DNA from: Thermomicrobiales bacterium
Lineage (GTDB): Bacteria > Chloroflexota > Chloroflexia > Thermomicrobiales > UBA6265
DNA length: 64,000 nucleotides
Reading direction: 5' to 3'
Assembly (NCBI GenBank): GCA_041390825.1
Contig: JAWKPF010000008.1
Span: 1 to 64,000 of the forward strand
Shown here piece after piece: positions 56,110 through 64,000 of the stretch (within the stretch, counting starts at the first letter, position 1; each line of letters opens with the position of its first letter). The notes under the pieces are model-generated. The model did not search any database, had not been told where the DNA came from, and was given only the letters and a program-made list of their open reading frames with translations. A program made the translations under genes and the position numbers.

Positions 56110-57174
56110 ATGAAACGTCGCACACTTCTCTTGTCAGCCGCAGTTGGCCCATTCATGCCGACAATCGCGGCCACCGTATCGGCGCAGAGCCCGGTAGCCA
56201 GTCCCAGCGGCGGGGTTGCGGTAGCTACGCCAGGGCAGGAAGTCAACATGATGCTCCGCCCAAGTTCCTTGGCATCTCGGTCTTCGATCAGGCAAACCAG
56301 GGCGCGCAGGAAGCGCATGCCGAGCTGCAGAATCCCGGCAAGCTCGACTTCGCTGGCCCAACCGCGGACAACAGCGCCGCGGGGCAGATCGAGTTCGTGA
56401 CCAACGCGCCAGCGGAGGGTATGACGTGGTCATGCTTTCGAACAACGCCGGCGACCAGATCGACCCGGCTGTGGCTGCAGCGGTGGCTGGCGGCGGACGT
56501 CGTCACCTGGGATTCGCCGATCCCCAGCGGCGTGGCGAATCGCTCTTCGTCGCACAGGTCGACTTCGCTGAAACCGGTCAGTGATGGCGGATGGCACTCG
56601 ATCCTCGGCGAGGATGGCGGCAAGTTCGCGGTGCTTTCGGCCACACCGGATGCCGCCAACCAGAATGCCTGGATTGCTTCGCTCGAAGAGGTGCTCGCCA
56701 CGGACGCCTATGCGAATCTCGAACTGCTCGACATTGTCTATGGCAATGACGAGTCCGAGGAGAGCTACAACCAGGCGCTGGCGCTGGTCGACAAGTACTC
56801 GGGACATGGAGCTGATCATGGCTCCGACGTCGGTCGGTATCGTCGCGGCTGCCAAGGCGATGCAGGACGAAGGTCTTTGCGACCAGGTCAAGGTTTCCGG
56901 TCTCGGACCGCCTGAAGAGATGAAGGCGTACCTGGACAACGGTTGCGCCCCGAGTTCGCGCTCTGGAGCTTCGTCGATCTTGGCTACGTGACGTATTACG
57001 CCGCGTACTTGCTGGAAACCGGCGCCATTCAGGGGGTCGAGGGCGAGAGCTTTCACCGCCGGTCGCATGGGCGACTACACGATCGAGGCTGATCCCACTC
57101 CGGCCCGACACGGGCGCGCTGCGCATCGGATGGGTCCGTTCTCGGTCTACAACGCGGAGAATCCGGGGGTCTAG
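56110..57174 (+). pseudogene. Sugar-binding protein of the ABC set (RhaS/RbsB-like), frameshifted as given
   Basis: ATG 56110 ([20 protein letters not shown]) begins a leader ending SAQSP. The mature part, read across frames, has [114 protein letters not shown], and [20 protein letters not shown]. This is a periplasmic-binding-protein-type (Peripla_BP_4) sugar receptor; the FDQ and AAK..QDE parts are close to rhamnose- and AI-2-type proteins. It ends the ABC operon at a terminator. Confidence 0.78.
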
Positions 57175-57205
57175 CCCGACGAGCGTCTCAACAGATCACT
57201 GAACG

Positions 57206-57237
57206 GCGGGAGCGGCGGCGACGCCTCCCGCTCTTTT
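57206..57237 (+). terminator. Intrinsic terminator of the sugar ABC operon
   Basis: GCGGGAG and CTCCCGC flank a 12-base loop and are followed by TCTTTTC. It lies about 30 bases after the binding-protein stop codon. Confidence 0.65.
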
Positions 57238-57238
57238 C

Positions 57239-58951
57239 ATGTCACTCATCCCGGTGTCCCAGCCGCGTGTCATCCTCTCGACGTTCCCGAGGCGCTGCCA
57301 GGTGTCGCAGCAATCGAAAGGTGCTCCTCGTCCACATGCGCTCCATTGTCGATGTCGCCGCCGAGGTTGGGTTGACCCAAACGACCTCGATCCTACGGTC
57401 ACTACGCGCAAAGATCCATCCGATGTCCGCGAACGCTACCGATTAAACGCGTCGGTATCTGGTGGTGACGTCGATCACGCTGACGCTGTTTGGCGAAGGC
57501 GGCACGACGAGTGGCAATGGCTGGCGTGTGGATGCCGGCGTATCTGCTGCTGAAAGCGATCGTCGCGTTGCGGCAGTCGCTTCGATGGGCCATCGCTGGC
57601 AGGTCGGCGTTACGCGGGCGAGGCCGATCAACTTGCTTCGATGGTCGACATGGAATTTGCATTTAGCGACGATGATGCGGTGATCGCGGCGCACATCGTC
57701 TGGCGCCGCAGGCTTCGGTGGTGGCTGGACGGCAAATTCCACCCCGCATCTCAGCGAACGCGCTGGGGATCGAAACCAATTCTGGCCGCGGCGATCGATG
57801 GCATGAACATCCGCCGCGCGCCACGACGATCGACATCGGTCTGGAGATGTGGCGAACGGTCCTGTTATCGACCTGGCCTTCACCACGGCCGCGAGCGAGG
57901 TCGCCAGCCGATCCGGCTGGCTGCCTGGCTGGCGCGCCGATCAGATATGCCTCGGCCGGGCGGTCAGGACGGCGGACTGAAGACGGCCACCAGACATGGA
58001 GGATATCGGGATGCTGCCGGGCGATACTGGTCCGACAGGATGCGCTCAGGCCTGCAGCCCGCAGATCGGGAGAGGGTTATCCTGCGCTTTGCGCATGCGG
58101 GACCGTTCTGGAATGTGGCGCTGGCTGTCGACCACGTCATTCAGGTAGGCCTGGTCGGCAGACGATCACCAGCTGGCGCCAGGCGCCGCGCGATTCCGGA
58201 TTTCCGAGAAGTCGGCGACGTGAAGGCACCATGAGCGGCCTTCGGCGCTGACGCAGCGCTGGCAGGTCAACATCTGCGCGTTGAAGCACCAACCATTATT
58301 CCGGCAGGGTTGTCCAATGACGATGAGGATCGATGACGAGCATCTTCCGAACCCACAAAGCTGGCTGCACACTTCCAGAAGACCATCATTGAAATGCCGC
58401 CCGGTCAGATTCGGCGGTGGTCGCGATTTCAACGTTTCACCACCGAGGCTACGAGCTCAGCCGCCGCAGGCTGGCCATAGCTGCAGGCGCGTTTGGGGTA
58501 GCGGTGGCCGACGTCTACGGGACGGGCGGCGAGGACGCGGAAGAACTGGCGCGGTTGGTGGATGGCTGGTGCTGTGCGATCCGTTGCCTGTGCGGCTCTA
58601 TGAGCCAGATGACTCGCTCCCGGAAAAGATTGCCAAGGTCGCGGCGGCGATGTACGGTGTCGAAGAGATCGACTCACCGGCAGGAAGTGCCTGGCTGCGC
58701 TGGCGCGGTACGAAAAAGGCCGGGTTCGGGCAATTGCCAATCTGCGTCGCCAAGTCGCAGTATTCGTTTTCCGGCAATGCCAACGAGGCCGGGAAGGCAC
58801 GTTCCGGCAAGCTGGTGGTGCGCGACTGCTGCTCATGCTGACCGGGCTACGTCGTGCCAGTGTGCGGCGATCAACCTGATGCCCCCGTCTGGCAAGCATC
58901 CCGGAGCGCACGACTGACCTGCTGCCCGATGGGCAACAGCTGGCGACGTAG
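57239..58951 (+). pseudogene. fhs: Formate-tetrahydrofolate ligase, frameshifted as given
   Basis: No single long frame remains, but joined frames give the family in order: RSIVDVAAEVGL near 57336, a damaged P-loop TLFGEGGTTSGNG (family TPFGEGKTTTTIG), LHLTGDDDAVIAAHN after small corrections near 57655, NALGIE (ELGID), GPFWNVALAVDHVIQVGL near 58100, DVKAP.SGLR and ALKHQ near 58215-58290, AAGAFGVAVADVYGTGGEDA near 58490, LPEKIAKVAAAMYGVEEID, KAGFGQLPICVAKSQYSFS, and GDINLMPP..KHPGAH near 58870. The enzyme activates formate on tetrahydrofolate with ATP, feeding C1 metabolism. Start codon uncertain; ATG 57239 and 57336 are candidates. Confidence 0.75.
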
Positions 58952-59036
58952 TTGGTCTGAACCCTGGCCCAATCTGGCATCATTGCGCACGTTCGCCATA
59001 CGGGCATCCGGCGAATGGGGAAGACGGGAGCATTCG

Positions 59037-59640
59037 ATGAGCTACTTGCCACCGGCGCCTGCGCCGGCGTCTGCGCAGCCGTCGCATCTGTTCTTCGACC
59101 GAGTCGCTGGATCGGTGAAGTTGAGTCGGCCGATCTTCGATGAAGTGCGCCGCGATCCGAGCGCCATGACCCAGGCGGCCATCGTCGTCGTGCTGACCGG
59201 ACTTTCCGGATCTCCCAGTTCGCAGAGCTGCGAGGCCAGACGATCGAGTTTGGCGATGGCGACTCGTACACGGTGACGAATTCGTTTTTCGGGCCGTTGC
59301 TCTCGGGTATTGGCGTCGCGATCGTCGCACTCATCTTCTGGGTCATCGCCGCCGTCATCTTCCGCGGTGAAGATGTTGAGGCCTGAAACCGAAATCCAGT
59401 GGCGGAAGTCGCTCGTCCGCTGGGGTTTGCCTCCCCGCGCCGGGATTCCCGCTGATCCGATGCCCATTCCCGTGCTCGGGTTCATCATCGGAAGCATCGG
59501 GCTCTGGTCGTTCGCGGCGCAGATCGTGGCCATGAGCAGACCTTCAGAATAAGCAAGTTGCGCGCATTTGCCACGATCCTGATCGCTTCGATTGGGCTCG
59601 GTATTTCCTGGCCCTGACCCTCCTGCATCTGCATCTTTGC
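59037..59640 (+). pseudogene. Yip1-like membrane protein, first, frameshifted as given
   Basis: ATG 59037 begins MSYLPPAPAPASAQPSHLFF, then DRVAGSVKLSRPIFDEVRRD, PSAMTQAAIVVVLTGL, followed after shifts by FFGPLLSGIGVAIVALIFWV, IAAVIFR, and a last helix IIGSIGLWSFAAQIVAM. The order of a Pro-rich head, the R.P...F..L.....A..QA pattern and five or so helices is that of YIP1/DUF1282-like bacterial membrane proteins. Function unknown. End approximate. Confidence 0.55.
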
Positions 59641-60330
59641 CGTTGCGGCGTTCGTCTGACCGGTTTCCGGAGCGAACCAACCGCCGTTTGGCTGGGACGA
59701 TTCGGGCGGCGCTCCTCGGCGCGCTCAGGTTGAACGGGGACACGTTTCGAGAGCTTCCGTTCGTGCCGAACGCCTTGCCGCAAGCGATCGCGGTGATCCG
59801 GGGCCGCTGGCGAGCGCCATCGTCTATCTTGTCGACGGCGATTCGCCCAGCCTCAGTGTGGACGTCAACTGGAACAGCTATCCAAGTCACCCGGGAGAGC
59901 GATGTCCTCGCCGCGCTGGCGGGCGCGGTGCCGATGCCGGATGGGGCCTGGATGATTTGGGCGGTACAGGCAGCCATCATCTGTTTCTTGTGGAACCGGC
60001 TTTAGCCGCAATCGGCGGACCTGGCGCTCGATCGCCGCGCCGCTTGGATTTGCCAGTGCCCCGCTCATCGTTTTCGCCCTTCTGAACTCGTGCCGACAGT
60101 CGGAAGCGCGCTGGCGTTGATCGGCCTCCTGTGGACATTCGTGGCATCGGTGGCAGCGATACGCCAGCGTCGCTCAGCACCGGGTTGTGGGCGTGCCGTC
60201 GTGTTGTTGGTCGTGTCTACGGTGGCGCTCTTCCCGATTCCGCTGGTGATTTCCTGGTTGTCAGTGACAGCGGAGCGGCCAGCCTCCAGGGCTCGAGCTG
60301 GTCTGCGAACATGCCCGTTCGAGTGCCGCC
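59640..60330 (+). pseudogene. Yip1-like membrane protein, second, frameshifted as given
   Basis: IRAALLGALRLNGDTFRELP, FVPNALPQAIAVI, then IVYLVDGDSPSLSVDVNWNS in another frame, DVLAALAGAVPMPDGAWMIW, AVQAAIICFLWNRL, FASAPLIVFALLN, GSALALIGLLWTFVASVAAI, VVLLVVSTVALFPIPLVISW. It has the same GALRL....F..LP..P.A..QA head as Yip1-family proteins and about five helices. It follows the first such gene directly, as a tandem pair. Ends are approximate. Confidence 0.5.
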
Positions 60331-60341
60331 GACTGTGCTGC

Positions 60342-60690
60342 TAGACTGCCATCATGCGAGGACATCGGTCCAGGAGCGCATGCTTCCGCAACTGCTCTAG
60401 CAGGTTCAAACCTGTCGATAAAGACTTCCCAGCGGTGCACGCCGGCGAGCTCGAGAATCCCGTAGCGGTACCAGGGATCCGGGTCGAGACGAGCACGAAC
60501 ATCGGCTTCGCTTTCGGCGCGAACTACGATCATCGCGCCGCCATCGTCGGGGAACGGTCCGCCCAGCACGATTACCCAAGGGCTCGACGAGGTCATCGAT
60601 GAACGCGGCGTGCTCATTCCAGAACGCTTGCTCGCGGGCGCCGATCGAAAGGTCGCGCTTGCTCCTGCGCGTGAAACGACGACGTCAGAC
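60342..60690 (-). pseudogene. YciI-like protein, frameshifted as given
   Basis: On the minus strand: a damaged N-terminal part, then PWVIVLGGPFPDDGGAMIVV, RAESEADVRARLDPDPWYRY, GILELAGVHRWEVFIDRFEP. The GGPF.DDG..M.V..A.S..... DPW... pattern is that of the YciI/DUF family of small (about 95-residue) ferredoxin-like proteins. Typical partners vary; function is mostly unknown. Confidence 0.65.
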
Positions 60691-60747
60691 TGGACATGGG
60701 GATGCCAGGACCAGGCTATCGAGCGGAGGAGGAGTCGCGCGTGAAGA

Positions 60748-61204
60748 TCATTCCCAGTTCCACTCCCACGTTTCACCTCCATCGGCAGACATCGCTGCTC
60801 CCAGCGGGCAAAGATGGAGATTTGCCCAGCGGAAGAGCACTTTCACGGGTACGTCATCTTGCAGGTCGCTCCAAGAAACTCGCCGATCCCATTCTGAAAA
60901 CGGCCAACTACCGGCGGAGCGAGCTGGCCGTGACGAGAATCGGCCCAATAGAGACTCCAAAGTCGGGTCGAAGGATCGAACACTCAGCACGGTCATGCCG
61001 ACAAGCGGCTGGCCGTCAGGAAACACCGATCGATATTTCGACATTTCCGATTCCACCAAGCACCGCCTCGAACATCCGAAGCTGTGTTGAATTCTCCCAT
61101 TTCCGGGAACCCACAAGCCTCGCAGTCGCTGAAGACATTCCACGTCCCCAGATAGCACCGAAGTCGTGGCGTCCGTCATTTTCCTGGTCGATTGTGGCGT
61201 CCAT
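60748..61204 (-). pseudogene. DUF1579-like protein, frameshifted as given
   Basis: ATG 61204 begins MDATIDQENDGRHDFGAIWG, then (frames joined) LVGSRKWENSTQLRMFEAVL, GGIGNVEISIG, PDGQPLVGMTVLSV, FDPTL, VGRFQNGIGEF-type segment, VKVLFRWANL, and MSADGGETWEWNWE at the end. The RHDF...W.V ... LVGS.EWE ... GG.GN.D ... ADGG.TWE.NW pattern matches a widespread group of about 150-residue proteins of unknown function that includes DUF1579 members. It is divergent from the decarboxylase. Confidence 0.6.
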
Positions 61205-61319
61205 ACCGCTGCAGGTCTCCGGTGATCGCTGGTGGTTTCGCGATCTCCAACTTACGTCGATTTCCTGGACAGAATGTGTCGTGATTCTTCAGCCGAGATG
61301 CACGCTGACCACCGAGGAT

Positions 61320-63029
61320 CGACGGCTGGAAACAATCGCACCACCATTACAGCGCCTACCTGTTGAAACGGCCGCATGAGCTCGGAATTGGGCACATCTT
61401 CGCGTGCCGGGCGATTGCGGCTCGGATTCATGACTGAGATCGAGTCCAGCCCAATCGAGCTGATCAATACCTGCGACGAGCAGGGAGCCGGGTTCGCGGC
61501 GGAATGCGCCGCGCGGCTGCGTGGCATCGGCGTGGCGTGTGTGACAGCTATGGGGTGGGCGGTCTCAAGCTTGCAAATACCACAGGCCAAGCCTATGCCG
61601 AACGAGTGCCGGTGGTGGTGATCAGCGGCGGCTCCGAGCATGGCCGAGGCTGCCGGCGCTGCAATCCGATCCACCACAAGGTCCGCTCCTACGACACCCA
61701 GCCTGGGTCTTCCAGCAGCTCACGGTGGGGTGGACGGTCTTGGACGATCCGGACGACGCGCGCCGCGAGATCGACCGCGTGCTCGCTCGTGCAAGCGCTA
61801 CAGCCGGTCCGGTCTATATCGAGCTGCCGCGTGACATGGTCGATGCAGAGATCGAGATCGATGGCTGACGGTCGACGACCGGCAGTTGAGCGATCCGCGC
61901 ACACTGGCCGCGCGCACCTGACGAGGTGTCCTGGATCAATCGCGCCAATCAGCCGGTCATTTTCTTCGGCGTGGAGCTCTATCGTTTCTGGATTGGAGGG
62001 CGAGGCGTTGGCGCTCATCGAATCGAGTGGCATTCCAGCCGTGGTCACCTTTGCTGGACAAGGGCGCGATCGAGGAACGTGCCCACAGTTTGTGTCTACG
62101 CTGGAGCGCTCGGGCGGGACGATTTCGTGCGCCGCTACGTCGAGGAGAGCGACTGCCTGATCATGTTGGGCACATTGCTGACCGACATCAACCTGGGTAT
62201 TGCCACCGCGAAACCTGATCCGGCCAAATGCATTCACACTACGCGCGATCGGTTGTCGGTTGGTCTGCACACCTACGAGAACGTGATTGGACGATTCCTG
62301 TGCGGGGACCGGCAGTGGCCGCATCACGCCACGCTTCGACCGGGATCATCCGCACGCGCCGATCTGTTGCGACAGTCGACGTGCCGGTGAGCGTGCTGAC
62401 GAGCCCGTCACCGTCGCGCATCTCTTCGGACGGCTTGCGTCGTATCTGACCGAAGACACGATCGTCATTGCCGACCGAGGCGATGCGCTCTTCGCGTCCA
62501 TCGACCTGCCGGTGCAGGAGGCGCGCGCTTTTCTGGCGCGGCGTTTATGCCTCATCCCGGTTTTGCGGTTCCGGCGGCAATTGGAGCGCAGTGCGCGTCG
62601 AGGACCGAGTAGATTGGTCTCGTGGGGAGATGGCGCGTTCCAGATGACGGGTATGGAGCTCTCCACCTGCGCAGGATTCGGGCTCGACCCGATCGTGATC
62701 GTGCTGAACAACAATGGCTATACCACCGAGCGGCTGATCATCGACGGTGGGTTCAACGACATTCAGCAGTGGAACTTCAGCGCGCTCCCGCGGTCATGCA
62801 ATCGGGCAGATCGTTCCTGAATTGCCCCACCGCTGCACGCGGCGAACTGGACGATGCGCTGGAGGCCGCGCGGGAGCGGGCCGGCCAGTTCGCATTGCTC
62901 GATGTGCGGCTGGACAAGCTCGATTTCTCGCCGGCGCTCAAGCGGCTGGGGGAGGGGTTGAACAAGGCGGCGACCGCAGTCACTAGCGCCCTGCCGATGG
63001 TCGAGTTCGCGCACGTCGCCCGTCGTTAA
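61320..63029 (+). pseudogene. TPP-dependent 2-keto acid decarboxylase (indolepyruvate/pyruvate decarboxylase-like), frameshifted as given
   Basis: Read across frames: YLLKR, LGIGHIF, the N-terminal LGFMTEIESSPIELINTCDE, QGAGFAAE.AARLRGIGVAC (Glu for TPP activation), YAERVPVVVISG, AGPVYIELPRDMVDAEIEID, a middle domain MLGTLLTDINLGIATAKPDP, and the C-terminal TPP domain VSWGDGAFQMTGMELSTCAG, LDPIVIVLNNNGYTTERLII (GDG..N motif). The TYGVGGL..N segment and the N-terminal helix resemble indolepyruvate and pyruvate decarboxylases more than acetolactate synthase. It ends with TAA 63027-63029. Substrate open. At least eight indels are needed. Confidence 0.72.
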
Positions 63030-63169
63030 GCTCGCCATGGCTGCGAACCCGCAGGGGGCTTCGGGGAACCGGACGCTATGCGTGGACGAGGACGTGACGA
63101 GACGTAAAGAAAACGTGACTGCTCCGTAGTACCTGATAGACAGGCAACGACGTTGGCAGGGAGCACCCG

Positions 63170-63771
63170 ATGGCGGTGGCACAACTTCGCCGATACTCGG
63201 CGAAGAGCAGCAACCAGTTGGAAACAAGAGCGATGCCATCCTCGCGCAGGAGGCGACGCACGACCCGAACGCGTTCGCCACGCTCTATCTCCGCTACGCG
63301 AACCGGGTGTTCCGTCATTGCTACCGACGCCTCGGCAATCGCGAAGCTGCGGAAGATGCGACCAGTCTCGTTTTCACCAAGACCCTCACCGGTCTCGACC
63401 GATTCGATCCCAACGCGGGACGTTCGCGGCGTGGCTCTTCACCATCGCCCATCACGTCTCGGCAGACCATTTCCGGAGCCAGGGCAGATACGTAGGCGCC
63501 CAGGAATTCCCTGACCCAGTCGACCCCGCCGAAACACCGGAAGAGATTGCGCTTGCGCGAGACAGGCGAAACCTGCGGCGCGCGCTCGAACAGCTCTCCC
63601 CGCGCGAGCGGAGGTGATCGAGCTGCGCTTAACCGGAGTTGAGCTCGGCGAAATCAGCGACGTGCTCGGCTGTCAGCGAAATGCCGTCGCGCAAGCCCAA
63701 TACCGCGCGATTGGCCGGTTGCGAGATTTGCTTGGCCTGAGGCCGCGCAACGAGGACGAAACGATGTTTAG
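63170..63771 (+). pseudogene. ECF-type RNA polymerase sigma factor, frameshifted as given
   Basis: ATG 63170 has AGGGAG upstream. Read across frames: DAILAQEATHDPNAFATLYL, RYANRVFRHCYRRLGNREAA (region 2.1-2.2), EDATSLVFTKTLTGLDRFDP (2.2-2.4), FAAWLFTIAHHVSADHFRSQ, RRALEQLSPRERR and VIELRLTGVELGEISDVLGC, then QRNAVAQAQYRAIGRLRDLL (region 4.2). Total near 190 residues. The next gene begins at 63764. Sigma and a second protein, likely its regulator, overlap in this way in many ECF pairs. Confidence 0.75.
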
Positions 63772-64000
63772 CCGCTGGAAGAGCGACAAGAGGGCAGCGG
63801 CTCTCGATCAACTTTGGGACCAACTCCAGGCAGCCGATGGATCCGGCGCTTTGGAGCGACAAGAACGTCCAGCCGATGCAGGAAACGATTGCGGCGGTGT
63901 TGGCGCATGAGCGATGCGCCTTCGATCGATCCAGTCTTTTCCGCCATTTTGCTGAAGGATCTGACAAACATGCACGCGCAACAGAGATTTGGACTGAGCT
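63764..64000 (+). CDS. Protein downstream of the sigma factor, N-terminal part only
   Basis: ATG 63764 (MFSRWKSDKRAAALDQLWDQ) continues LQAADGSGALE, then shifts to give VQPMQETIAAVLAHERC-type residues before running off the window edge at 64000. Position suggests an anti-sigma factor or related regulator, but no zinc-finger HxxxCxxC motif is visible in the part seen. Confidence 0.4.

Noticed and set aside
47905..64000. Programmed ribosomal frameshifting or recoding as explanation of the broken frames
   Set aside because: Too many shifts, in both directions and without slippery sites or stop-codon contexts, across unrelated genes.
1..64000. tRNA or rRNA genes
   Set aside because: I looked through the gaps between genes and saw no cloverleaf or rRNA segments; a covariance-model search was not possible here.

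Overview
The window is GC-rich bacterial DNA and most resembles a Chloroflexota genome of the Thermomicrobia type. The evidence is indirect: exported proteins carry twin-arginine leaders, including one of the form 'MDD.RFD...TRRKVLKI' that is familiar from Thermomicrobiales; one surface protein ends in an LPGTG sorting signal; there are many solute-binding-protein ABC clusters, LLM flavin oxidoreductases and LuxR-type AAA regulators. No rRNA, tRNA or CRISPR array was seen.

Left part (1-33.8 kb) is a mosaic of short operons in both orientations. It holds a FUSC-type membrane protein, an M23 peptidase divergent from a large FAD/Fe-S 2-hydroxyacid oxidoreductase, an isochorismatase-like hydrolase, three exported proteins (a 70-cysteine surface protein, an unknown Tat protein, a zinc metallopeptidase), a Gly-rich repeat protein, citrate synthase, a K+ channel/LLM oxidoreductase/glycosyltransferase operon, a flavoprotein with two tandem DMT exporters, a TacAT-type toxin-antitoxin pair, an M29 aminopeptidase/aroA/PMT-like operon, gamma-glutamyltransferase, dienelactone hydrolase/HD phosphohydrolase/threonine synthase, a LAL regulator and a LarA-like protein.

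Middle part (34-47.9 kb) is about uptake and catabolism. It has a dipeptide-type ABC system without its ATPases, an S15/CocE hydrolase, two paralogous serine beta-lactamase-family hydrolases, and a FadR-type regulator ahead of a sugar ABC transporter (also without ATPase) that leads into an enolase-superfamily dehydratase.

Right part (47.9-64 kb) still contains recognisable genes, but each protein-sized one is broken by many small insertions and deletions. By joining frames I read an enolase-superfamily dehydratase, an amino-acid ABC transporter (binding protein, permease, ATPase), a secreted thermonuclease, a ribose/rhamnose-type ABC transporter (ATPase, two permeases, binding protein), formate-tetrahydrofolate ligase, two Yip1-like membrane proteins, a YciI-like protein, a DUF1579-like protein, a TPP-dependent 2-keto acid decarboxylase and an ECF sigma factor. 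Motifs stay intact between the indels, so poor consensus sequence at a contig end is the likeliest cause. Those entries are typed as pseudogene only because the sequence as given cannot encode them.

Between genes there are several families of hairpin repeats: a 129-bp inverted-repeat unit in tandem at 24.0-24.3 kb, a relative at 38.3 kb, GTCCAG-rich tracts at four places, and other dyads. I did not find a clearly new multi-gene system. The most unusual protein is the cysteine-rich LPGTG surface protein at 6.7-7.9 kb.
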